23,863 nt of DNA from positions 1-23,863 of IMG/VR virus record IMGVR_UViG_3300006921_000154. One strand, written 5' to 3'. Shown piece after piece: positions 1-7,814 of the stretch; within the stretch, counting starts at the first letter, position 1; the number at the start of each line of letters is the position of its first letter. This DNA comes from a virus. The position numbers were made by a program, and so were the translations under genes. The notes beneath the pieces were generated by a model. It did not search any database. It worked only from the letters and a program-made list of their open reading frames with translations, and was not told where the DNA came from.

Positions 1-913
1 TAAAGATACCGGTACAATTAAATCTAAAATACCTACTCTCCGTGAGAACGGTGGACGAGTTAACCGTGTTGGATTCACCCGTACGCAAATTGAAGGGGAA
101 TTACTTAAGCGCGGTTTCTTTACAGAGTACACTCAGGAATCAATGGATTTCGATTCTGACGCAGAATTGCTAATGCATATTACTGAGGAAGCTCTTGTAG
201 GTGCTAATGAGCTGACTGAAGCGGAGCTTCAGGCAGATCTTATTACTAACGCAACTGCTAACGGAACAGCTTATTATTGTTCTGCTAGTCCTGCTGTTAC
301 TACAGGCAGTAAATTAGCAGTTGATGAAGTTGTTGTGTACCGAGATCTCATGAATCTTTCTATTGCTTTGGATGATAACAAAACTCCTAAGCAAACAAAG
401 ATTATTGCTGGTTCTCGAATGATTGATACGAAAACCATTAATGGTGGTCGTATAATGTATGTTGGTTCTGAGCTAATTCCAGTTCTACGAGCTATGACTG
501 ATCTTCACAGCCAGCCTGCTTTTGTATCTGTTGAAAAGTATGCTGATGCTGGAAATATCATGAATGGCGAAATTGGAACAGTAGATCAGTTCCGAATTGT
601 TGTAGTACCAGAAATGCAATTCACCGAGAATGGCGGTGCAGCTTCTGCTGATACTGCAGGTACTGGTGATAATGGTGCAGACATCTACCCAATGTTGGTT
701 GTTGGTGATGGTGCCTTCACTACTATAGGTTTCCAGACTGACGGAAAAAGTGTTAAATTTACCATTAACCATAAGAAGCCTGGTAAAGAAATAGCTTCTT
801 TGGATGATCCATATGGTGAAGTAGGGTTCTACTCCATCAAATGGTATTATGGATTTATGGCACTTCGCCCAGAACGTCTAGGAATTATTTGGACTGCCTT
901 GGCAGCTGTATAA
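1..913 (+). CDS. Major capsid protein, N4 gp56-like (5' end outside window)
   Basis: This is the main shell protein of the phage head. The reading frame is open from base 2 and runs through the Met at 143, so the true start lies left of the window and 303 residues are visible. The stretch from about 370 to 630 (SRMIDTKTINGG, SELIPVLRAMTDLHSQPAF, NGEIGTVDQFRIVVVPEMQF) is the typical pattern of the N4-gp56 capsid family, with a HK97-type fold expected. The C-terminus ends in a hydrophobic stretch (GFMALRPERLGIIWTALAAV), as in related proteins. N4 gp56 is about 400 aa, so roughly 100 residues should be missing. A strong terminator follows directly, which fits a highly expressed gene insulated from its neighbours. 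Confidence 0.88.
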   Translation, partial: KDTGTIKSKIPTLRENGGRVNRVGFTRTQIEGELLKRGFFTEYTQESMDFDSDAELLMHITEEALVGANELTEAELQADLITNATANGTAYYCSASPAVTTGSKLAVDEVVVYRDLMNLSIALDDNKTPKQTKIIAGSRMIDTKTINGGRIMYVGSELIPVLRAMTDLHSQPAFVSVEKYADAGNIMNGEIGTVDQFRIVVVPEMQFTENGGAASADTAGTGDNGADIYPMLVVGDGAFTTIGFQTDGKSVKFTINHKKPGKEIASLDDPYGEVGFYSIKWYYGFMALRPERLGIIWTALAAV

Positions 914-928
914 ACAATAGGATTGTCA

Positions 929-964
929 CCCGAGGGCTACGCCCTCGGGGGACTTTTCTCTTTT
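929..964 (+). terminator. Rho-independent terminator after the capsid gene
   Basis: A perfect 9-bp GC-rich stem (CCCGAGGGC at 929-937, GCCCTCGGG at 941-949) with a 3-base loop TAC is followed by a T-rich tract at 954-964. It starts 15 bases after the capsid stop codon. It is the most GC-rich local structure I noticed in an otherwise AT-rich window. It probably ends or attenuates capsid transcription, so the genes downstream would depend on read-through or a separate promoter. Confidence 0.85.
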
Positions 965-969
965 AACTA

Positions 970-987
970 GAGAAATGACAGTTTCTC
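970..987 (+). promoter_or_regulatory. Small hairpin just upstream of a ribosome binding site
   Basis: GAGAAA (970-975) pairs with TTTCTC (982-987) across a 6-base loop. The stem ends three bases before the strong AAGGAGA ribosome binding site at 989-995 that serves the ATG at 1001. It could act as a 5' stabiliser of mRNA that reads through or is processed after the terminator. It is a weak, AT-rich stem and may be chance. Confidence 0.3.
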
Positions 988-1000
988 AAAGGAGAATAAA

Positions 1001-1621
1001 ATGGAAGTTGTGACACCAATTAGTGAACTTACTGACGAAGAGATTAAAGAAGAATTAAAAGAGTATGGAGTTAAGTTTCATCATAAAACGGGCTCTGCTA
1101 AATTAGGAGAATTATTAAAAGATGCACGAAAGAGCCCTCAAGTAATGATGGAGGATATACCAATAGCTGTAGAAAATAGGCCCTATGAAGGAGGGCTACC
1201 TGATGCTAGTGAAGCTGCTAAAGCTGCAGCTGCAAAAGCTTTAGGAAAAACAGGAGAAAAAGAAGCTTTAAAATTAGTTAGAATTGTAGTTACTCCTAAT
1301 GATCCTCTTATGAGTGGATATCCTGGATTAATATTTACAGTAGGGGCTTCTGGTCTTAATAATGGAAAAATGATTAAAAAATATGTTCCATTTAATAACG
1401 AAGAAGGTTGGCATGTCCCACAAATTATTTATAATCAAATAAAGCATGCTGAAATGCAGAAATTTAAAACTGTTACTCGTCCTAATGGCGAGAAAGTGCT
1501 GGAGCCGTACATTACTCAAAAGTTTAATGTACGTGTTTTAGATCCTCTTACTAAAGAAGAACTAGAAAGATTAGCTGCAGCTCAAGCAGCTAACCCAGCC
1601 TTTCATACAGGAGATAACTAA
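1001..1621 (+). CDS. Virion-region protein with N-terminal HeH/LEM-like segment (N4 gp55 position)
   Basis: A 206-aa protein of unknown function sits directly after the capsid gene. The start is set by AAGGAGA six bases upstream. Residues 8-45 (LTDEEIKEELKEYG, then SAKLGELLKDARKS) look like the short helix-extended-helix (HeH/LEM/SAP-like) fold found at the ends of several phage structural proteins. Residues 71-82 form an Ala/Lys-rich linker. The rest is a mixed soluble domain with VRIVVTPNDPL and a predicted beta-rich part near YVPFNNEEGWHVPQII. By position it corresponds to N4 gene 55. A head decoration or completion role is possible but not shown. Its stop overlaps the next start by one base (TAATG). 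Confidence 0.75.
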   Translation: MEVVTPISELTDEEIKEELKEYGVKFHHKTGSAKLGELLKDARKSPQVMMEDIPIAVENRPYEGGLPDASEAAKAAAAKALGKTGEKEALKLVRIVVTPNDPLMSGYPGLIFTVGASGLNNGKMIKKYVPFNNEEGWHVPQIIYNQIKHAEMQKFKTVTRPNGEKVLEPYITQKFNVRVLDPLTKEELERLAAAQAANPAFHTGDN

Positions 1622-2145
1622 TGGCTATAACTATTGCTAATTTAACTGCTAATGTTACTACTAGTGACGCTAATGTAGTAACAGGTACAGGTATATTTGA
1701 TGACATGATGGAAACTGTAAATGCGCATATGGCTGCTCAGTTTAATTTAGGTCGAATTACTGGCAGTGATTACGCAACAGTTTATTTAACGGCTATGCAA
1801 GCAACAGTACAACAAGCAGTGGCTTTTACTATAGGTGCGCAAAAAGGTAATGCTGAAGAGTCATTACTTTTTCAAAAAGAAATTACCGAGTTTGCTCAAA
1901 CAGATAAATCAACTAAAGTAGCTCCAAGTACTACTAGTATTATGGGCAGAGCTGCAGCTTTATCTGCTGAGCAAGCTAAAGGTTTCAAATGGAATGCAGA
2001 TCAAAAATACCTTAAAACGATATTAGACGCCTGGAGTATCAATATTTCTACTGCAGGAGTAGCTGCTACTGGCGTTACTGCTATAAATGAAACTGGAACA
2101 GGTAATATAAATACTCAGATATCTAACGCAGAACCTACAGGGTAA
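1621..2145 (+). CDS. Small virion protein, possible head-tail/neck component (N4 gp54 position)
   Basis: A 174-aa protein translated from an ATG that shares its A with the upstream stop codon; AGGAG at 1609-1613 gives a 7-base spacing, so the two genes are translationally coupled. Residues 22-75 (GIFDDMMETVNAHMAAQF, then GRITGSDYATVYLTAMQATV) and the later GFKWNADQKYLKTILDAWSI resemble a helical pattern I associate with small structural proteins encoded just before the ejection proteins in many podoviruses. The C-terminal 35 residues are Gly/Thr/Ala-rich and low in complexity. A neck, adaptor or tail-tube role is plausible from position and pattern, but I cannot separate these possibilities. 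Confidence 0.72.
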   Translation: MAITIANLTANVTTSDANVVTGTGIFDDMMETVNAHMAAQFNLGRITGSDYATVYLTAMQATVQQAVAFTIGAQKGNAEESLLFQKEITEFAQTDKSTKVAPSTTSIMGRAAALSAEQAKGFKWNADQKYLKTILDAWSINISTAGVAATGVTAINETGTGNINTQISNAEPTG

Positions 2146-2150
2146 TAGCA

Positions 2151-5033
2151 ATGGGGTTTGTTGCTAGCATTTTTACGGCGATAGTAGATGTTATTGTTGC
2201 TATCGTTGAAGTTGTAGTACAGATAGTAGAAATGGTAGTAATGTTAGTTATGGTGCTTCTTGGCTATGACGGAGGAAGTACACAAATTGTTGAGTACTTT
2301 GAAGTACATAATGTCCCATTATTTGATGATGTAGATAACAAGAATCCTCTCCTTAATTCCCTTCTCCAAAGCATCATAGAAGAACAAGATATTACTAGTA
2401 ATTTAATTTATCACAGTGCCTTTAGAAGTCTTAAAGGTAATGTGAAAGATTTTTTAAATTATATTGAGCAGGGAAACTATTTCGAAAATTTCCCTACAGT
2501 TGAATCTTATATTTTAATTATAGATTATGATGAGTTAACTGCGGCATTACAAACTTTAACAGGTGTTCCTTGTACAGTTGAGAATGCGTACTTAAGAGCG
2601 TTATCTAAAGCAGATTGGGTTAAGTATTGGTTACAAGAAAATAAAACATATAACGTAGGTACTAATGTATTAGGTGCAGGTGCTGCTACTGTTACCACTT
2701 CGCCTATTACTCCTGCTAGTACAGAAGCTCAAAGTATTAATTTTAATCTTACAATTTCTGATGAAATTGCTACATCGGATTCAGTAGTTATTAATTCGGG
2801 TAGTGCTATTCAGACTTCTCCAGGTACACCTACTTCTACCTATACAATAAGTAATGAATTTATACTTGATATTACGGATGAAATAGCTACTAGTGACTCT
2901 GTAGTTGTAGACCAAAGTTGGCATATTAATTTAAATACCATTACCTACAATTCTTCTACAGATGACTACACGATACCCGCGTATCAGGATAACGGAATTA
3001 CTATAACTCTTCCGTATACTGCCCCCACTAAGCCTACTCAATTACACTACGTATCTACTTATTATCGAAATTCTGCTCCGTCTACACTTTATTTGTTTAT
3101 ATATCAAGTGGGCTCGGGAACGTATACAGATTTAGATACAGTAGAAGAGCCTATTGATGAAGATGGCTCTGCAATTAAAGCACTGCCTGCTATTCCATTA
3201 CGTATAAATAATGCGAACTATACTACTTTTGGGGCTACTAAACGTGCACAGATAGAAGGAATAATGGACATAATCCATCTAGAAGCTGAAGAAGTACTAG
3301 ATGCAATATTAACAGATTCTGGGGTAGCACCTGGAGATTTAGATCATATTTATGTAAATTTTGGAGTAAGAATGTGGGATACCTCGCAATCAGGAATGGG
3401 GTATCTATTTAATATGTTTGAAAATCTATTTCCATCTCAAGGAGTTACGCAGGGAACTTATAACAATACTCCAGCAGGTGATGATAAACCTCAGAATAAT
3501 ATGCTTATTACGTGTGATGATTACGAATATGCATTTCAATGGTCTTATATAACCTATGCTTTTACATCATTAGCTACTATTAATGCTAATAGTGGAAGTA
3601 CTGAGAACGGTATTTATTACTCAGATATGTCTAGGTTTGATTCAAATAATATTTTATATAACAACTACTACGTATCCTCCGGTAAAGGAACGTATAACGT
3701 AGGGTATAAAGCAGATGATTTAGATGAAGTACAAGATTTTTTAGACGGAAATGGTGTGCCTAATCCCGGTGCCACCTCCGGGGAAGCAACTAATTGGCTT
3801 CAGGTAACTACAAGGCTTAGCTACAATAATCCCTCACCTGTACTGCAGGAGTCTGATGGCACTACTAGCTCAATTATATATCTAACTCCAGACGCTGTTT
3901 ATGAGAATAATGGGTCAGGAGTTTTAAGGTATGTTCAGCAAGCTGCTCCTGAAACTACTATCGGACAATCTATAACTTACTATTGTGTTAAACCTTCTGG
4001 GTTAGATGCCTATACCGTACACGCGCCTATAGGAGCGTTAAAAGTAGTAGATGGAGACACTGGTAAATTTAAAGTAGTTAAGTTTAATCTCGGAGCTAAG
4101 GAAGACCTTATGGCTCCGTTTATTCATAATTTCATTGCAAACCTTTCTAATCAACAAGTTAGTAGACTATTCTTAGCAGGTGCCCATGCATCTATTTACA
4201 TAGCGCACTATGAAGTTATTGAACATGCTGGTATGAGTTTTCTTACGGCTCTAGTAATGATTATTGTTATTGTAGTTATAGCGTACGTAGCGTGGCCAAT
4301 GCTTAAAGCCGGTTTTGCTACTATGATGACTACGTTAGGTAATATTGCCGCAGCCGGCTCTCTTACTGCTGCTTTATCAGTAGCTTGGGGCGCATTTGTA
4401 GCTGCATTACCTAATATGCTTATTAAGATGGCAGCTCAGTATATTATCCAATTAGCTATTACAGAGATAGCTGGGGATAACTCAGAGCTGGCAATGATCC
4501 TTAATTTAGTCTCAATGGTTGCTATTAGCGCATGGGATCCGGGAGTTAGCTACGGAGGACCTACGTATGGACATACTGGAGGGACAGCTATAGGAGTTGA
4601 TACTCCTGGAAGCCTGATTGAATTTCAAAGTGCTTCGTTTAGTTTTTCTCCAAGTTCCTTTGATTTCAGCTTTTTAAACAACCCACTTAGATTAGCGGAA
4701 ATAGCTGTAAAAGTTATGAGCGGGTTAACTGATATAGCATTACAAAAAGAACAAGAAATTGGTAAACAAATAGCAGCTGAATCAGAAGCATTTACTACTG
4801 AAGCAGGAAGACTTTATGACGAGTTAAACGTCTTAAAAGCTGCAGTAACTGTTGATAATGCAGTAGCCACAAGCCAATTAGTTCAATCCGTAAGACATAT
4901 TAATAGGGGTGCGGCGTTAGGTGGAGAAGTAACCTATGCATTATTTAATGCACAGTATGAAGTTCCGTATACAGCTTATGCATTTAGCGAAACTATACAG
5001 CAAAATGTACAAGGAGGCGGAATGTATGCATAG
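2151..5033 (+). CDS. Large virion protein with membrane-type segments, putative ejection protein (N4 gp53 position)
   Basis: A 960-aa protein starting five bases after the previous stop, with only a weak CAGGG site, which suggests coupling. Residues 1-40 are almost wholly hydrophobic and Val/Ile-rich (IVDVIVAIVEVVVQIVEM), unlike a cleavable signal peptide. A second hydrophobic block lies at about 695-800 (FLTALVMIIVIVVIAYVAW and following), with at least two possible membrane helices. Between them is a soluble Thr/Ser/Asn-rich, probably beta-rich region carrying a 14-residue duplication at 200-213 and 239-252. Residues ~855-930 are helical, with possible coiled-coil character. Gene order and membrane segments fit a protein that enters the cell envelope during genome ejection, as T7 internal core proteins do; this is inferred, not shown. 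A tail component is the alternative. Confidence 0.7.
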   Translation: MGFVASIFTAIVDVIVAIVEVVVQIVEMVVMLVMVLLGYDGGSTQIVEYFEVHNVPLFDDVDNKNPLLNSLLQSIIEEQDITSNLIYHSAFRSLKGNVKDFLNYIEQGNYFENFPTVESYILIIDYDELTAALQTLTGVPCTVENAYLRALSKADWVKYWLQENKTYNVGTNVLGAGAATVTTSPITPASTEAQSINFNLTISDEIATSDSVVINSGSAIQTSPGTPTSTYTISNEFILDITDEIATSDSVVVDQSWHINLNTITYNSSTDDYTIPAYQDNGITITLPYTAPTKPTQLHYVSTYYRNSAPSTLYLFIYQVGSGTYTDLDTVEEPIDEDGSAIKALPAIPLRINNANYTTFGATKRAQIEGIMDIIHLEAEEVLDAILTDSGVAPGDLDHIYVNFGVRMWDTSQSGMGYLFNMFENLFPSQGVTQGTYNNTPAGDDKPQNNMLITCDDYEYAFQWSYITYAFTSLATINANSGSTENGIYYSDMSRFDSNNILYNNYYVSSGKGTYNVGYKADDLDEVQDFLDGNGVPNPGATSGEATNWLQVTTRLSYNNPSPVLQESDGTTSSIIYLTPDAVYENNGSGVLRYVQQAAPETTIGQSITYYCVKPSGLDAYTVHAPIGALKVVDGDTGKFKVVKFNLGAKEDLMAPFIHNFIANLSNQQVSRLFLAGAHASIYIAHYEVIEHAGMSFLTALVMIIVIVVIAYVAWPMLKAGFATMMTTLGNIAAAGSLTAALSVAWGAFVAALPNMLIKMAAQYIIQLAITEIAGDNSELAMILNLVSMVAISAWDPGVSYGGPTYGHTGGTAIGVDTPGSLIEFQSASFSFSPSSFDFSFLNNPLRLAEIAVKVMSGLTDIALQKEQEIGKQIAAESEAFTTEAGRLYDELNVLKAAVTVDNAVATSQLVQSVRHINRGAALGGEVTYALFNAQYEVPYTAYAFSETIQQNVQGGGMYA
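2748..2906 (+). repeat. Internal duplication in the 960-aa virion protein
   Basis: Two 42-base units (2748-2789 and 2865-2906) encode LTISDEIATSDSVV and LDITDEIATSDSVV, 12 of 14 residues identical, with starts 117 bases apart. The nucleotide copies differ at many synonymous positions, so the duplication is old and kept by selection on the protein. The intervening residues include a Thr/Ser/Pro-rich turn, which suggests two small tandem beta units. Confidence 0.85.
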
Positions 5034-5059
5034 ACATTTTAATCAAACAATAGTAATAT
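5031..5059 (+). promoter_or_regulatory. Candidate sigma70-type promoter in the 63-bp gap
   Basis: TAGACA (5031-5036, 5 of 6 to TTGACA) and TAATAT (5054-5059, 4 of 6 to TATAAT) are separated by exactly 17 bases. They lie at the end of the 960-aa gene and in the second-longest gap of the plus-strand block, 38 bases before the next ATG. N4 late genes are read by host RNA polymerase, so such a site would make sense. AT-rich DNA produces such matches often, so support is weak. Confidence 0.3.
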
Positions 5060-5066
5060 TTACTAT
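5050..5066 (+). promoter_or_regulatory. 7-bp stem, 3-base loop inverted repeat
   Basis: ATAGTAA (5050-5056) and TTACTAT (5060-5066) form a perfect inverted repeat with loop TAT. No T-run follows, so it is not a standard terminator. It overlaps the candidate -10 element. The geometry recalls N4 vRNAP promoter hairpins (5-7 bp stem, 3-base loop), but the AT-only character and loop sequence are not those of known N4 sites. Confidence 0.35.
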
Positions 5067-5096
5067 AAGTTAAGCAAAGACTAAGGAGATAGAAAT

Positions 5097-5741
5097 ATGA
5101 CTACTCGTAAATGGCAACCTCCATTTATGCCTGATTATGACCAACAAACTGCTGCACTAATGATGGAAGCACGTAATAGAGGTTGGAGCGATAGTAAAAT
5201 AAAAAACCGCTTCCAAGATATGGGGGTGGATTTAGGTAAAATGGCTGGATACTCCCTTTCTCAAAAAAGTCCCCAACAGCAATTAGGCCTACTAAAAAAT
5301 ACTCAGAGAAAACAGGCATCTGTTGCAGATAAAATGCGAGAGGACTGGAGTAATAATTCTAATTTACTGAATTTGGGTAGTGGGATATATACACAAAAAG
5401 GATCTGGTAATAGTAAAAGCTGGTGGGATACTATTGGTAGTACTTTAGGAGATATGGGCGGTAGTTTATGGGACTCAGCTAAAGATATAGGACTTAAAGA
5501 TGGGTTAAAGTTAGCAACTGATGTAGCTAAAATCCCCTTAGGGTATAAAATGGTTGGATTAGCTGAAGATGAAAATAAACTAGCTGCAAGTAATTTAGCT
5601 TTTCAAAAAGATGCCTTTTGGAAAAACTATGGCAATCAAGTTACGGCTTATAATCAAATTGCGTACGATAGGCAAGCATTTAAAGATGCTCAAGATCCAA
5701 AGCGTGAGAGATACGCACAGGAAACGATTATTCCAGTTTAA
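5097..5741 (+). CDS. Internal virion protein candidate (N4 gp52 position)
   Basis: A 214-aa protein with a strong AAGGAGAT site at 5083-5090. It is mostly helical and hydrophilic, with a Gly/Ser/Trp-rich middle (SKSWWDTIGSTLGDMGGSLW, about residues 104-123) that could form an amphipathic membrane-active helix. The C-terminal part (about 160-197) is rich in Asn, Ala, Phe and Tyr (NLAFQKDAFWKNYGNQ, then AYNQIAYDRQAF), a pattern seen in small internal or ejection proteins of podoviruses. No catalytic motif is visible. It lies 12 bases before the next gene and probably belongs to one transcript with it and the giant gene. Function is inferred from context only. Confidence 0.68.
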   Translation: MTTRKWQPPFMPDYDQQTAALMMEARNRGWSDSKIKNRFQDMGVDLGKMAGYSLSQKSPQQQLGLLKNTQRKQASVADKMREDWSNNSNLLNLGSGIYTQKGSGNSKSWWDTIGSTLGDMGGSLWDSAKDIGLKDGLKLATDVAKIPLGYKMVGLAEDENKLAASNLAFQKDAFWKNYGNQVTAYNQIAYDRQAFKDAQDPKRERYAQETIIPV

Positions 5742-5753
5742 AGGAGAATAGAT

Positions 5754-7793
5754 ATGGCAGATAATGTTCCAACATGGAGAAATGTAAATCCCCATATTTC
5801 TGGAACTGGGGATACTAGTAGAGCTAATACTAAGATCATCGCAGGCCTAGAAAAAATGCTAACAGGTGTAGAGGATGTTACAGATACTTCAGGGGATATT
5901 ATAAAGAGTCAAGCTATGAATGTGCTTGGTAATCTTATTCCTGAGGAAGGACAGTCTGGTCCTGCGGCTCGTCAGGCATATATAGAAAAGCACCCGGATG
6001 AGTTTAGCTCTAGTTTTTTACGTGGAGAAATGCCAGGTATAGAAAAGTCTCTTAGCGCTTTAGATGCTGGTAAAAAGAAAATACATGATGAAAATATTCT
6101 AACAAACGAAATAACCCAATTAGAAAACATTGATCCTGCAGAAAATCCTAGAGGAGTCCGAGATTTAGTAAATAATTTTTATAAACAAAATCGACTAGGT
6201 AATGTAGCAGATCCTAATAAACGCCTTAAATATTATGCGGATAAGTTGTTAAGAGATACGCCATATGCCTTAGATCCAGATACTATAGCAGAGGCAGGAG
6301 GTATCATTGGTAACGAGTCAACATACACTCCTGATGTTGTAGCAAAAGTAAGAAAAAACATAACAGACAAAATAAGAAGCGAAAATCTAGGGGCTACTGA
6401 AGAGGAAATTGAAGCCAAAGCTAATAAGATTTTTAAAGAAAGTGAATATGGACAAGCCTTTGTTAGAGGAGTTGCATATGATAAAACTCTGACTCTTAAA
6501 GATAGAACATTTAAACAGATGGCTAGAGACATATCAGATGCATCAGATATAAATAGTAAAATTAATGCAATAAATAAAGCTAGTAAAACGTTTGCAGCAA
6601 ATCCTCAATGGGATCCAACAGAGGCTGATTTTTTAACTCAGCCTATTATTCGTGCGTTAGATGATATGACATACGCATATCCGCAACCTGATGGGACAGC
6701 CATTGAAGGAAAACTTGATCCTCTTAAAATATGGCAACAACTTGGGCTTGGTGGTGATGGCAACTTAAAAGATCAAAGAATTTTTTTAGACAAAATGTAT
6801 GAAATATACCGATCTAAATTTACTGAACTTCCTAAAAAAGTTATCGATCAAAAAATTAGACAAGATATTGCAGAAAACGGCACGATATCTACAGTGATTA
6901 AGGCAGGTAATACAATTGCCGAATTAAAAGCTAGAGATTTTAAAAGTAGTTTAGAACAATGGAACGAAAAAGCGGTAGAAGCAAGGAAATTTTTCTTAGA
7001 TGACAGACCTGTTGCAAATAAAGCAGCAGAAGCTTTATTAGCAAATCTTAAAAAGAAATACGGTCAGACAAAAGAATGGAAAGAATTAGAATCTAATGGT
7101 ATAGGAGAATTATATAAACAAGTAAGAATAGTGTCAGATAAGATGAAAAAAGCTTTTACTTATAAGTCAGGTCCAAAAGCAGGACTAAGTACTTTACAGC
7201 CTTGGCATGAGGATACTCTTGAGTTAGCTATATTTAATATGTTAAGTAACACAGGTGGGTATGATGCTAATAGGGGATTTTTGAATTTTAAAGATCCAGA
7301 TTTTAGTATTATGACAATAGATCCTAATGGTGAGATGGCTAAAGCAGATTCCAATGTCTTAATAGATGAACTACAGAGATGGCTACCTAAAAATAGATAC
7401 AGGACACCAGAAGCAAGAAAAGAAATTGCAAAGGATAAAACAGCTAGTTTCGATCAATTGGTTAATCAATATCTTGAGAGACATCCTCCATTACATAAAG
7501 TAGAGATGGAAAATCCAGGTACGGGTGAGGGAGTTTCTTATGAAAAACGACAGGATTGGATGAGAGATTATGTTAGGGCTGCTAGGGAGAAAGGTTTTTT
7601 ATACATGTTAAAACCTGACGTAATGTATAAAGCGATGGCGCTTAACTTTGGATGGGAAGATCCTAAAGGATCTACTGGTTCAAAAGTATGGAGAAAAGTA
7701 CAACAAAACATGTCACAATTGTTTAAAGAATTCGAACATATGCAAAGAATGGAGCCACGAGCTGGAGAGCCTCCAATTCAACCTAAACGTTAA
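5754..7793 (+). CDS. Internal virion / ejection protein candidate (N4 gp51 position)
   Basis: A 679-aa protein starting after a clear AAAGGAG site. It is charged, almost all helical, and has no signal peptide, membrane segment or recognised enzyme motif. Its size is close to the ~80 kDa product of N4 gene 51, which I recall as an internal virion protein lying next to the vRNAP gene. The C-terminus is basic and Pro-rich (RAGEPPIQPKR). The TAA stop at 7791-7793 is in the same reading frame as the giant gene downstream, only 21 bases away. Likely role: a partner of the giant protein inside the head and during ejection (inference). Confidence 0.7.
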   Translation: MADNVPTWRNVNPHISGTGDTSRANTKIIAGLEKMLTGVEDVTDTSGDIIKSQAMNVLGNLIPEEGQSGPAARQAYIEKHPDEFSSSFLRGEMPGIEKSLSALDAGKKKIHDENILTNEITQLENIDPAENPRGVRDLVNNFYKQNRLGNVADPNKRLKYYADKLLRDTPYALDPDTIAEAGGIIGNESTYTPDVVAKVRKNITDKIRSENLGATEEEIEAKANKIFKESEYGQAFVRGVAYDKTLTLKDRTFKQMARDISDASDINSKINAINKASKTFAANPQWDPTEADFLTQPIIRALDDMTYAYPQPDGTAIEGKLDPLKIWQQLGLGGDGNLKDQRIFLDKMYEIYRSKFTELPKKVIDQKIRQDIAENGTISTVIKAGNTIAELKARDFKSSLEQWNEKAVEARKFFLDDRPVANKAAEALLANLKKKYGQTKEWKELESNGIGELYKQVRIVSDKMKKAFTYKSGPKAGLSTLQPWHEDTLELAIFNMLSNTGGYDANRGFLNFKDPDFSIMTIDPNGEMAKADSNVLIDELQRWLPKNRYRTPEARKEIAKDKTASFDQLVNQYLERHPPLHKVEMENPGTGEGVSYEKRQDWMRDYVRAAREKGFLYMLKPDVMYKAMALNFGWEDPKGSTGSKVWRKVQQNMSQLFKEFEHMQRMEPRAGEPPIQPKR

Positions 7794-7814
7794 CTACTTA
7801 CAGACAATGGTAAT
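7794..7814 (+). other. 21-base junction before the giant gene, no clear Shine-Dalgarno
   Basis: The gap between the TAA of the 679-aa gene and the ATG of the giant gene has no AGGAG-like site, unlike most other plus-strand genes here. The seven codons between them are sense codons in the same frame, so a single stop codon separates the two proteins. Initiation probably depends on ribosomes terminating upstream and restarting. Such weak initiation would keep the giant protein at low copy, in line with the one or two vRNAP molecules known per N4 virion. Confidence 0.5.
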
